Source of the DNA: Burkholderiales bacterium
Lineage (GTDB): Bacteria > Pseudomonadota > Gammaproteobacteria > Burkholderiales > JAEUMW01
Reading direction: 5' to 3'
Assembly: GCA_016791285.1 (NCBI GenBank)
Contig: JAEUMX010000320.1
Coordinates: 1 to 6,912, forward strand
Length of the DNA: 6,912 nt
Below the pieces are notes generated by a model. The model saw only the letters and a list, made by a program, of their open reading frames with translations, did no database searches and was not told the origin of the DNA. Below are positions 1 through 6,200 of this stretch, one piece after another; positions within the stretch are counted from its first letter, which is position 1, and every line of letters begins with the position of its first letter. The position numbers and the translations under genes were made by a program.

Positions 1-172
1 TGCTCGATGCGGCACTCGCGTTCGCTTGCGGGAGCTTCACGGACACCGCGTTCACGAGCAGGGGCGCGGTGACGATGAACACGGTGAGCAGCACCAGCAT
101 CACGTCCACCAGGGGTGTCACGTTGATGTCGGCCATCATGCCGTCGTCGTCCTGGCTGGAGATGATTGCCAT
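1..172 (-). CDS. exbD: ExbD/TolR-family biopolymer transport protein (partial, C-terminus off the left edge)
   Basis: Only the first 57 codons are visible. The N-terminus is a short cytoplasmic stretch rich in Asp (residues 8-10), followed by the ExbD hallmark [13 protein letters not shown] (residues 17-29) and a single transmembrane helix ending near APLL. Asp23 matches the essential membrane-embedded Asp of ExbD/TolR that carries protons in the ExbB-ExbD motor. The start ATG lies 2 nt after the TGA of the exbB-like gene, with an AGGCGGG ribosome site (181-187) inside that gene's end, so the pair is co-transcribed and probably translationally coupled. The VTP..DVMLVLL wording is closer to ExbD than to TolR. 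The periplasmic domain that would confirm this, and any tonB gene, lie outside the window. By family knowledge it acts in the inner membrane, powering TonB-dependent uptake or a related process. Confidence 0.93.
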   Translation of the reverse strand, partial: MAIISSQDDDGMMADINVTPLVDVMLVLLTVFIVTAPLLVNAVSVKLPQANASAASS

Positions 173-174
173 GT

Positions 175-828
175 TCAGTGCCCGCCTGCGACGGATTCGT
201 GTCGCGACTTGATGGCCAGATGCTGAAACGCGGAGGCGAAGCTTTCCATGCGTACCACCGCCAGCCTGACCCGGCGCCGGAAGTAGTTGTAGGCGAGCAC
301 GGCCGGGACGGCGGCGGCGATGCCCACGGCGGTGGCGATCAGCGCTTCACCAATAGGCCCTGCGACGACGTCGAGACCGGCCGAACCAGCCTGGGAGATG
401 CTGATGAGCGCGTGCATGATGCCCCAGACGGTTCCGAAGAGACCGATGAAGGGGGCCGTCGACCCCACGCTGGCCAGGACCCCCAGCCCGTCTTCGAGCC
501 GCGTCTGCTCGACATGAATCTGCTGGCGCAGGGCGTGTTCGAGAATCTCGCGACGATCCATCGCATCGAGGACGATGGATGAACGCTGGATGGATTCCAG
601 TTCGCGACATCCCTCCGTACAGACCGCGGTCAGCGTGCCGCTGGATGTATCGAGGATCGCAGGCAGGTCGTGTACCCCCGAAGCTTGCTTGAAGGCCTTC
701 AGGAACGCTTCGCTCGCGCGCTTGTCCTGCTGGAAACGGACAAACTTGATGATCCCCACCGTCCACGTCAGCACGGAGAGGAACGCGAGAAATCCGAGAA
801 CGAGATTGACGATATCGACGGTACCCAT
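175..828 (-). CDS. exbB: MotA/TolQ/ExbB proton channel family protein
   Basis: This 217-residue protein is the partner of the downstream exbD and would form the proton-conducting stator in the inner membrane. Three hydrophobic segments are visible, at about residues 6-30, 115-142 and 158-182, in the family order of one helix, a long cytoplasmic loop, then two helices. Helix 2 contains the conserved [12 protein letters not shown] (129-140). Helix 3 contains [11 protein letters not shown], where Glu161 and Thr166 have the same 5-residue spacing as the functional Glu176/Thr181 of E. coli ExbB. The length fits the short ExbB form without a long N-terminal periplasmic extension. The chosen ATG has an AGAGG ribosome site 6 nt upstream (835-839). 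A CTEGC pair of cysteines (70 and 74) in the cytoplasmic loop is unusual to my eye. TolQ is the alternative; the exbD-like partner favours ExbB. Confidence 0.95.
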   Translation of the reverse strand: MGTVDIVNLVLGFLAFLSVLTWTVGIIKFVRFQQDKRASEAFLKAFKQASGVHDLPAILDTSSGTLTAVCTEGCRELESIQRSSIVLDAMDRREILEHALRQQIHVEQTRLEDGLGVLASVGSTAPFIGLFGTVWGIMHALISISQAGSAGLDVVAGPIGEALIATAVGIAAAVPAVLAYNYFRRRVRLAVVRMESFASAFQHLAIKSRHESVAGGH

Positions 829-888
829 CCGGTGCCTCTGACGCGGTTCCGGCGGCTCGTCGACACGGATCCAGCATCCTCGCCCTCA

Positions 889-894
889 ATTCTA
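889..894 (-). promoter_or_regulatory. Possible leftward -10 element for exbB-exbD
   Basis: Read on the minus strand this is TAGAAT, 5 of 6 bases of the sigma70 -10 consensus, about 60 nt before the exbB start. No recognisable -35 hexamer sits 16-18 nt upstream. A palindrome (920-932) lies where an activator would bind next to a missing -35. The call rests on one hexamer and its position only. Confidence 0.25.
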
Positions 895-919
895 GCGGTC
901 TGGATGTTCGCGAAGGTTC

Positions 920-932
920 GGGAAGTTTTCCC
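920..932. promoter_or_regulatory. Palindrome GGGAA-N3-TTCCC, copy 1 (operator candidate)
   Basis: The 13-mer GGGAAGTTTTCCC has 5-bp perfect inverted arms. It matches 11 of 13 bases of the second copy at 1007-1019; with the shared leading TC, 13 of 15 match. It lies about 25 nt upstream of the possible leftward -10. Two copies of one palindrome in a 270-bp divergent intergenic region suggest a shared dimeric regulator, which I cannot name. Confidence 0.4.
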
Positions 933-1006
933 TCCCGCTCTCCTGCGTCCTTGATACCGCAATTATCGGCATGCTCGGCGTCGCTGGATGAGGAAAGGGA
1001 GGAATC

Positions 1007-1019
1007 GGGAAAATTTCCC
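1007..1019. promoter_or_regulatory. Palindrome GGGAA-N3-TTCCC, copy 2 (operator candidate)
   Basis: The 13-mer GGGAAAATTTCCC has 6-bp perfect inverted arms around a central A. It ends 1 nt before the -35 hexamer of the rightward promoter, a position typical of activator or repressor sites. It is the better-formed of the two copies; the copies start 87 nt apart. Confidence 0.42.
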
Positions 1020-1034
1020 ATTGCCATGGGCAAT
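1020..1034. promoter_or_regulatory. Inverted repeat overlapping the rightward -35
   Basis: ATTGCC-ATG-GGCAAT is a perfect 6-bp inverted repeat with a 3-nt centre, directly abutting the preceding palindrome and containing the -35 hexamer TTGCCA. It could be a second operator or a chance palindrome; only its position argues for function. Confidence 0.3.
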
Positions 1035-1050
1035 CGTGCCCCACTAGTAT
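1021..1050 (+). promoter_or_regulatory. Sigma70-like promoter for the sugar-modification/glycosyltransferase operon
   Basis: TTGCCA (1021-1026, 5 of 6 to the -35 consensus) and TAGTAT (1045-1050, 4 of 6 to the -10 consensus, keeping the key TA..AT positions) are separated by 18 nt. Transcription would start near 1057, leaving a leader of about 40 nt before the GTG start at 1099. Of the hexamer pairs I looked for by eye in this gap, this was the best for the plus-strand operon. Confidence 0.45.
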
Positions 1051-1098
1051 CCGCAGGTTTAATTTGAAGCGTCTCCAAACCGTCTCGGGGATCCCGCT

Positions 1099-1521
1099 GT
1101 GGTGACCGATCTCATCACCGGAGTCAGTCTGCTGAAGCAGCACGTTCACGCGGATCCGCGCGGCGAGCTCGTTGCGCTCGAGCAGCACAGGAACCTTCCG
1201 TTCGAACCCAAGCGCGTCTTCTTCATGAGCGTCGACTCGCCGGGAGCGCTTCGAGGCGGTCACGCCAATTCCTGCGACGAGTTCATCATGGCGCTCAGCG
1301 GATCCGTGCTCGTCGAGGTTGATAACGGCCGCGAGCGTGCGTCCGTCCGTCTGGATCGCTATGACCGGGCGTTGTGGGTGAGAGCCGGCATCCTCATTCA
1401 CCTGCGGGAGTTCAAGCCCAAGACCATACTTCTGGTTTGTGCGCCCGAGCTATATGTCGATACGCGCCACTTCGATGCCCCGCAACCGCTACTGAACATG
1501 GCGGAGGACTGTCTGGCATGA
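1099..1521 (+). CDS. FdtA/QdtA-family (WxcM-like) sugar 3,4-ketoisomerase-like cupin
   Basis: This 140-residue single-domain cupin has the architecture of the dTDP-sugar 3,4-ketoisomerases FdtA/QdtA and of the WxcM C-terminal domain. These enzymes convert dTDP-6-deoxy-4-keto-glucose to a 3-keto sugar before transamination. Family landmarks are the N-terminal RGELVALEQ...PFEPKRV (21-40), RGGHAN (52-57), an ALSGSVLVEVDNG strand pair (65-77) and APELY (114-118). The usual family motif RGxHAH is changed: the second His is Asn57. The aromatic pair after KRV, usually Tyr-Tyr, is Phe41-Phe42. Catalysis may therefore differ or be lost. The start is GTG at 1099 or the adjacent GTG at 1102, with a weak GGGG ribosome site. 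Its TGA overlaps an ATG at 1518. It is first in the operon, ahead of an acyltransferase and a glycosyltransferase. The family assignment is firm; the reaction is not. Confidence 0.85.
   Translation: MVTDLITGVSLLKQHVHADPRGELVALEQHRNLPFEPKRVFFMSVDSPGALRGGHANSCDEFIMALSGSVLVEVDNGRERASVRLDRYDRALWVRAGILIHLREFKPKTILLVCAPELYVDTRHFDAPQPLLNMAEDCLA
1503..1508 (+). promoter_or_regulatory. Strong ribosome binding site ahead of the 1518 ATG
   Basis: GGAGGA lies 9 nt before the ATG at 1518, inside the end of the cupin gene. It is the best Shine-Dalgarno sequence I found in the operon, and it serves a small ORF rather than the acyltransferase start at 1622, which has none. Confidence 0.5.
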
Positions 1522-1625
1522 CGGTCGAGGCAGTGCCCTGCAAGCGCATTGCCCCGTTCCGCGAAGAAGCTGCCACCACGCACTTTCGGTTGCAGGTGCG
1601 GGCGCTTGCGACTTCCCCACGATGA
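1518..1625 (+). CDS. Possible 35-residue coupling/leader ORF between cupin and acyltransferase
   Basis: It begins with ATG in an ATGA overlap with the cupin stop and ends with TGA in an ATGA overlap with the acyltransferase start. The peptide begins MTVEAVPCKR and ends ALATSPR. It is basic, with no hydrophobic segment, and I recognise no family. A GGAGGA ribosome site 9 nt upstream supports translation, while the acyltransferase ATG at 1622 has no clear ribosome site. A plausible role is to carry ribosomes across the 100-nt gap so the acyltransferase is translated by re-initiation. The alternative is chance: a spacer left by a decayed gene. ORFs this short occur often by accident in GC-rich DNA, though a good ribosome site plus two exact ATGA junctions is less expected. 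Confidence 0.4.
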   Translation: MTVEAVPCKRIAPFREEAATTHFRLQVRALATSPR

Positions 1626-2278
1626 CAGCCCTCGTCCTCTTCGGCGTTGGATCGACCATCGTGGTCGATTTCGAAGAATCGCTGCATCGAGCCGGGCTCA
1701 CCATCGCGGCGGGCATTCGAAACCGGGAGGGGCCGTGCCACCTCTCTCCCGGAGAACGCGTACTCACACCAGGAGAGATGGGGGCCGAGGTGTTGCGCCT
1801 GCCTTACCTCGTGCCGCTCTTTACACCTGGTCATCGACAGGAGGCTGCACGGGAGGCGGCGCGTTGCGGTCTGTGCGACCCGTTCAGTCTGATTGATCCG
1901 ACCGCCGCCGCACCGCGGCAGTTCGATCTCGGTCCGGGAAGCTACATCAATGCGCTCTGCAACCTCGGTGGCGGCAGCCGGTTCGGTGCCTTCACCTTCA
2001 TCAATCGCGGTGCGAGCATCGGTCACCACGCCGTGTTCGGCGACTTCGTGTCGGTCGGGCCGGGAGCCGTCATTGCAGGACACGTGACCATCGGCATGGG
2101 CAGCGTGGTCGCCACCGGGGCGACGGTTCTGCCCGAGATCACGATCGGGGCGAACGCAGTCGTGGGCGGCGGTGCCGTGGTGACGCGGGATGTGCCGCCC
2201 GGCTGTCTCGTCCTCGGCAATCCGGCCAGGGTCGCGCGTGAGCGCATCGGCGGCTACAAGGGCGTGGCGGTGTCATGA
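1622..2278 (+). CDS. NeuD/PglD-type sugar O- or N-acyltransferase (left-handed beta-helix)
   Basis: The 218-residue protein has two parts. An N-terminal Rossmann-like half opens with LVLFGVGS, comparable to the nucleotide-sugar binding start of PglD/NeuD. The second half, from about residue 103, is a hexapeptide-repeat beta-helix ending in DVPPGCLVLGNPARV (190-204), the classic end of this family. His135 in GASIGHHAVFGDF lines up with the catalytic His of PglD. Family members transfer acetyl from acetyl-CoA to a UDP- or dTDP-amino sugar, or O-acetylate sialic acid. Spacing of the N-terminal half (extra Pro/Arg-rich residues 35-80) is atypical, so the acceptor cannot be told. It follows the cupin and overlaps the glycosyltransferase by ATGA, so the three are probably one operon making and using a modified sugar. 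The start was chosen because the LVLFG motif immediately follows. Confidence 0.85.
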   Translation: MTALVLFGVGSTIVVDFEESLHRAGLTIAAGIRNREGPCHLSPGERVLTPGEMGAEVLRLPYLVPLFTPGHRQEAAREAARCGLCDPFSLIDPTAAAPRQFDLGPGSYINALCNLGGGSRFGAFTFINRGASIGHHAVFGDFVSVGPGAVIAGHVTIGMGSVVATGATVLPEITIGANAVVGGGAVVTRDVPPGCLVLGNPARVARERIGGYKGVAVS

Positions 2279-4437
2279 GACGGCCGGTGGTGCATCTCTA
2301 CACGGTCTGCTGGGACGAGGCCGATATGCTCGGCTTTTTCTTCCGTCACTACGATCCGTGGGTCGACCGCTACGTGATCTACGACGACGGTTCGACCGAC
2401 GGCTCGCGCGAGATCCTGCGCGCGCACCCGAAGGTGGAGTTGCGCGATTTCGTGCGCGTCGATGCCGACTCCTTCGTGCTCTCGCACAAGGCGATGCAGG
2501 ACCACGCCTGGAAGGAAAGCCGCGGGCACGCCGACTGGATCGTCGTCACCGCGATCGACGAGCACTTGCACGTGCGCGGCCGCACGATGGCGGATTATCT
2601 GGCGGAGCAGACGGAGCGGGGCGTGACGCTTGTGCCTGCGCTCGGCTTCGACATGAACGACGAGGCGATGCCCGAAGATCGTGGGCACTTGGTGGAGGTC
2701 GTCACCCGTGGACGTCCGCGAATCGGTTTCAACAAGCTCGGCATCTTCAAGCCCGAAGCGCTGCGCGAGACCGGCTTCACGGCGGGCCGCCACGCGGCCG
2801 CGCCGGTGGGTGACCTGCGCCTGCCCGCGCGCGACGAAGTGATGCTCTGGCACTACAAACACCTTGGCTTCGAGCGCAACGCCGCCCGCGAGGCAGCACA
2901 GGCAGCCCGTCTCGGCACGACCGACGTCTCGAGCGGCTACGGGTCGCATTACCTCTGGTCCACGGAGCGTCTACGCGCTTTCTGGGACGAGATGGGGCGC
3001 GAGTCGTCCGATCTGTCCGGCACCGAGTTCGTGCCCGATCAGGCCTGCGTGCGACCGCTCTGGTGGGAGCAGCGCGCGGGGATGTCGCGGGTCGATGCAG
3101 CGCCGCTAGCGCCACTAACGGCACGGACCTGGCACGGCGCGCCGACCGTCTCGGTGCTGATCAAGACTTACAACCACGCGCCGTACGCGGCGCAAGCGAT
3201 CCAGAGCGTGCTCGATCAGTCCTTCCAGGACTTCGAGATCGTGGTCACCGATGACGGCTCGACCGACGAGACGCTCGCCATCCTCCGCACGTTTTCCGAT
3301 CCGCGCATCCGACTCGAAGCATTGCCCGCCAACCGCGGCATCTCGACGGCGATGAACGTTACCGTCGCGCGGGCCCGCGGACGTTACCTCGCGATCCTCA
3401 ACTCCGACGACTGGGCGCTGCCGGGACGGCTGCGCAAGCAGGTCGCCTTTCTCGACGCGAACCCCGATGTATCGCTCGTCTTCGGGCTACCGCGCGCGGT
3501 CGACGAGGCAGGGCTTCCGACCGCGGCCTTCAACGATTTCCGCCTGCCACTGACGTTTCCGGATTTCGCGCGTCGCACCTGGCTGCGCCAGTTCTTCTTT
3601 CACGGCAACTGCCTGTGCGCGCCGAGCGCGATGATCCGGCGCGAAGCGTACGACGCTGCGGGCAGCTACGATCCGCGGCTCACCAATCTGCAGGATCTCG
3701 ACATGTGGATCCGGATGCTCACGGCCGGGCACAACATCCACGTTTTGCCCGAGCCGCTGACGGCGTTTCGCATCCGCGACGGTAATGCCAACATGAGCGC
3801 GCCGACTGCGGAAACGCACCTGCGCTCGACGCACGAATCCATCAAGATCCTGGAGCGCTTCGCCGAGTTCAGCGAAGACCTGTTCCGCGAAGTCTTCGAC
3901 ACCGAAGCGGACTCTCTGCGCGGTGATGCGAGCGTACCAAAGCGTATCGCGGAACTCTCGCACCGCATCGAGCGCATCGATCACCAGCATTTCGCGCTGG
4001 ATCTGCTGTTCAGGATCGCGCAGACGCCGGAAGATCTAGCGAAGCTGCGTGAGTGGGGTGGCTCCCTCGATGTCCTGCATTTGCGTGCAGTCGAAACGCG
4101 CGATCGGCAGCTTGGAGAGCTTCATCAAGCCGTCGCTCAGCTTACCGAGACTGTCGCTTCGCTGGATCGGCGAATCGCTGCGGCCGGCACGCAGATCGCT
4201 CGTCAGGAAGCGGATCTGCAGCATGATCGGGCGCACGTCGCCGGTCTGGAGACCGCCGTGGCGGAGCGCGACGGATCGCTTCAGGAACTCCAGCGGCGGC
4301 TCGTCGAAGCGCAGGAGTTGCACGAGCGTGTGCAGAGGTCGCTGTCCTGGCGCTCGACGGCGTTCCTGCGCTGGCTCGGCCGCGCGGCTCGCGCATTGCG
4401 CGGGCAAAGCGTTCCCGGTCTGGAGCGAAAGGTCTAA
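2275..4437 (+). CDS. Two-domain glycosyltransferase with C-terminal coiled coil
   Basis: The 720-residue protein opens with a GT2-like domain of the Glyco_tranf_2_4 kind (about 4-270): HLYTVCWDEADML, FFFRHYD (21-27), YDDGSTDGS (36-44) and AIDEH (93-97) in place of the usual DxD. A second, canonical GT2 (GT-A) domain spans about 291-505: VSVLIKTYNH (292-301), TDDGSTDET (325-333), the metal-binding ILNSDDW (374-380) and the acceptor-side NLQDLDMW (471-478), which carries the likely catalytic acid/base Asp. Residues about 605-690 form a heptad-rich coiled coil, followed by a basic, hydrophobic tail SWRSTAFLRWLGR (691-703) of the kind that may touch the membrane. The protein would add one or two sugars to a lipid-linked glycan at the cytoplasmic face. 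The ATG overlaps the acyltransferase stop (ATGA). No intact metal-site DxD is seen in the first domain, so it may differ in activity. Confidence 0.92.
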   Translation: MRRPVVHLYTVCWDEADMLGFFFRHYDPWVDRYVIYDDGSTDGSREILRAHPKVELRDFVRVDADSFVLSHKAMQDHAWKESRGHADWIVVTAIDEHLHVRGRTMADYLAEQTERGVTLVPALGFDMNDEAMPEDRGHLVEVVTRGRPRIGFNKLGIFKPEALRETGFTAGRHAAAPVGDLRLPARDEVMLWHYKHLGFERNAAREAAQAARLGTTDVSSGYGSHYLWSTERLRAFWDEMGRESSDLSGTEFVPDQACVRPLWWEQRAGMSRVDAAPLAPLTARTWHGAPTVSVLIKTYNHAPYAAQAIQSVLDQSFQDFEIVVTDDGSTDETLAILRTFSDPRIRLEALPANRGISTAMNVTVARARGRYLAILNSDDWALPGRLRKQVAFLDANPDVSLVFGLPRAVDEAGLPTAAFNDFRLPLTFPDFARRTWLRQFFFHGNCLCAPSAMIRREAYDAAGSYDPRLTNLQDLDMWIRMLTAGHNIHVLPEPLTAFRIRDGNANMSAPTAETHLRSTHESIKILERFAEFSEDLFREVFDTEADSLRGDASVPKRIAELSHRIERIDHQHFALDLLFRIAQTPEDLAKLREWGGSLDVLHLRAVETRDRQLGELHQAVAQLTETVASLDRRIAAAGTQIARQEADLQHDRAHVAGLETAVAERDGSLQELQRRLVEAQELHERVQRSLSWRSTAFLRWLGRAARALRGQSVPGLERKV

Positions 4438-4470
4438 GAGGCAACCCGCGCCCGCGGTATGGCGGCGCTG

Positions 4471-5223
4471 CTATTGTCTCTGCGAGTAGGTGGTCAGGAC
4501 CTCTTCCAGCGGTCCCAGCGCCACGATCCGCCCGTGTTCCAGCAGCATCGCCTTGTTGCAGATCTTGCGCAGCAACTCGGGTGTGTGTGAGGCAATGACG
4601 AGCAGGCCCGCGCGCTCGACGAACTCGTGGAGGCGTCGGTCCGCCTTGTCGACGAAGTGTGCATCGCCGACGCTGACCCACTCGTCCATGAGAATCACTT
4701 CGGCGTCTAGACTCGTAGCAACGCCAAACCCGATGCGCATCGCCATGCCGCTCGAATAGGTGCGCAATGGCATGTCGAGGTACTCGCCGAGTTCGGTGAA
4801 TTCCTCGATCTCCTGCTTCTTGCGTTCGATGTCGGGGTTGGACATGCCGAACAGGACACTCTGCAGACGGATGTTCTCGCGCCCCGTGGCCTCGGTGTCG
4901 ATGCCGAGCGCGAGACTCAGCATGGAAGCTACCCGCCCTCTCACCTGCAGATTGCCGCCGACGGGCTCATAGGCGCCAGCGAGGACTCGCAGCAGCGTCG
5001 ACTTGCCGGAGCCGTTATGGCCGATCAGGCCGACGCGATCCCCTTTGTGGAATTCGAAGCTCACGCGATCGAGCGCGCGAATGACGACCTTCTCGGCCGC
5101 ATCGCGCACGACGTTCCCCCCCGTCGTCGCACGCATCAGTGCGGTCTTCAGGGAGCGGCTCTTTCCCCCGTAAATGGGGAAATCGACGATAAGGTTCTCC
5201 GCGCTGATGAGTGCCGTGCTCAT
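4471..5223 (-). CDS. wzt: ABC polysaccharide exporter, ATP-binding subunit (Wzt/RfbE-like)
   Basis: The 250-residue ATPase couples ATP hydrolysis to export of a lipid-linked O-antigen or similar polysaccharide. All nucleotide-binding motifs are intact: Walker A GHNGSGKST (68-76), ABC signature YSSGMAMR (156-163), Walker B VILMDEW (176-182, Glu181 catalytic) and switch His213. The N-terminal FPIYGGKSRSLK (15-26) and the insert before the first strand are typical of Wzt/RfbE/TagH-type exporters. The protein ends soon after the nucleotide-binding domain, so it lacks the C-terminal carbohydrate-recognition domain of E. coli O9a Wzt; export should not depend on a terminal modification read by this subunit. 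The open frame runs further upstream through the permease gene, but the ATG at 5223 forms an ATGA overlap with the permease stop and begins the family N-terminus. The gene is convergent with the glycosyltransferase, 33 nt apart. Confidence 0.93.
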   Translation of the reverse strand: MSTALISAENLIVDFPIYGGKSRSLKTALMRATTGGNVVRDAAEKVVIRALDRVSFEFHKGDRVGLIGHNGSGKSTLLRVLAGAYEPVGGNLQVRGRVASMLSLALGIDTEATGRENIRLQSVLFGMSNPDIERKKQEIEEFTELGEYLDMPLRTYSSGMAMRIGFGVATSLDAEVILMDEWVSVGDAHFVDKADRRLHEFVERAGLLVIASHTPELLRKICNKAMLLEHGRIVALGPLEEVLTTYSQRQ

Positions 5224-6014
5224 ACCCAGTAGGCGATCCGTGAACGGAAGCGGGCGAAGAAGAGCAACGTGATGGTAAATCCGGCCACTGTGATGCCGAG
5301 TACGACGAGCCAGGACTGCATACCGGCGCTCTGCCCCAGGAGCGGCTGGCGAACCGCCTCGAGGAAGTGGAAATAGGGATTGATCTGGGCCGCCAGGATG
5401 TGGCGACCCAGCATGTCGGCCTTCCACAGCACCGGTGTCAGAAAGAACGTGACCTGGACCAGGCTCGCGACGATCTGGGGGATGTCGCGAAAACGCGCGC
5501 ACAGCATGCCGAGCAGCAAACCGATCCAGATGGCGTTGACGACGATCGCGATGAGACCCAGTGGAAGTTCGAGCAGATGCCATCCGGGCGGCGGTGCTAG
5601 GAAGAGATAGACGACCACGACGATCACGAAGTTGTGGGCGAAGATGATCAGGTTGCGCCACACCACGCGCATGACGTGGACCGTCATCGGCAACTTCACA
5701 TTGCGTATGTATTCTTCCGCCGCGATGAAGCTTTGGCACGATTCGTTGGTCAGGCTCGCGAGGAAGTTCCAGAGGACGAGGCTGATCGCGAGGTAGGGAA
5801 AATATGTGGATACATCCTGGTTCAGCAGACGCCCATAGAGAGGGCCCACCGCAGCCACCATCGCGCCCATGCTGATCGTCAGCCAGAACGGGCCGAGGAT
5901 CGAGCGGCGGTAGCGCTGACGGACCTCCTGCCAGGCGAGCAGCGACCAGACGCGTGCCATGCGCGCGCCCTGTGTCAGGTCACGCAGGGCTGCAAGCAAG
6001 TGTTCTTTCCCCAT
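5220..6014 (-). CDS. wzm: ABC-2 type polysaccharide exporter permease (Wzm-like)
   Basis: The 264-residue inner-membrane protein forms the export channel with the ATPase encoded next, with which it overlaps by ATGA. Family marks are the N-terminal amphipathic stretch WQEVRQRYRRSILGPFWLT (about 27-45), which contacts the ATPase, then about six hydrophobic segments, FRDIPQI before the fifth, and the FFLTPVLW motif. The C-terminus ends RSRIAYWV, like other Wzm/RfbA-type permeases. Length matches the usual 255-270 residues. The frame is open upstream to 6155 and beyond, but that extension is Arg/Pro/Cys-rich without family character. MGKEHLLAALRDL at 6014 gives the normal short N-terminus. The ribosome site is weak, so an internal start at MARVW 19 codons later is possible. 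The substrate is likely the glycan assembled by the convergent operon, by proximity only. Confidence 0.92.
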   Translation of the reverse strand: MGKEHLLAALRDLTQGARMARVWSLLAWQEVRQRYRRSILGPFWLTISMGAMVAAVGPLYGRLLNQDVSTYFPYLAISLVLWNFLASLTNESCQSFIAAEEYIRNVKLPMTVHVMRVVWRNLIIFAHNFVIVVVVYLFLAPPPGWHLLELPLGLIAIVVNAIWIGLLLGMLCARFRDIPQIVASLVQVTFFLTPVLWKADMLGRHILAAQINPYFHFLEAVRQPLLGQSAGMQSWLVVLGITVAGFTITLLFFARFRSRIAYWV

Positions 6015-6200
6015 GCTTCGCTGGGCTCTCGTTGGTAGACGGTGATCGACTGCGGTAAACGGCGAATGGATCCCCGCTTTGCCGCTCCGCAGTCGCGCCG
6101 ACCAGACCGCGGAGCAAGTGCGTACCGGGAATGCTCCGGGCGCGCAAAAACGCACGCCTGGAGCCCATCTGGATGCTTCAGAGATGATTCGGTCGCCCGG

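Noticed and set aside
347..1078. Long open frames antisense to or out of frame with exbB, including a 243-codon one on the minus strand
   Set aside because: They are shadows caused by high GC: Arg/Pro/Ser-rich translations without family motifs, overlapping the well-supported exbB.
2254..2949. 231-codon minus-strand frame opposite the glycosyltransferase
   Set aside because: The plus-strand frame has clear GT2 motifs throughout; the antisense frame has no recognisable domain or ribosome site.
4446..4457. CCGCG-CC-CGCGG inverted repeat between the convergent genes as a terminator
   Set aside because: The stem is only 5 bp with a 2-nt loop and has no T-tract on either strand.
5224..5739. N-terminal extension of the ATPase frame across the permease gene
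   Set aside because: The extension reads as Arg/His/Pro-rich noise in a second frame of the permease. The ATGA overlap and family N-terminus place the start at 5223.
6015..6155. 47-codon upstream extension of the permease frame
   Set aside because: Cys/Arg/Pro-rich and unlike Wzm N-termini; the start at 6014 gives the usual family length.
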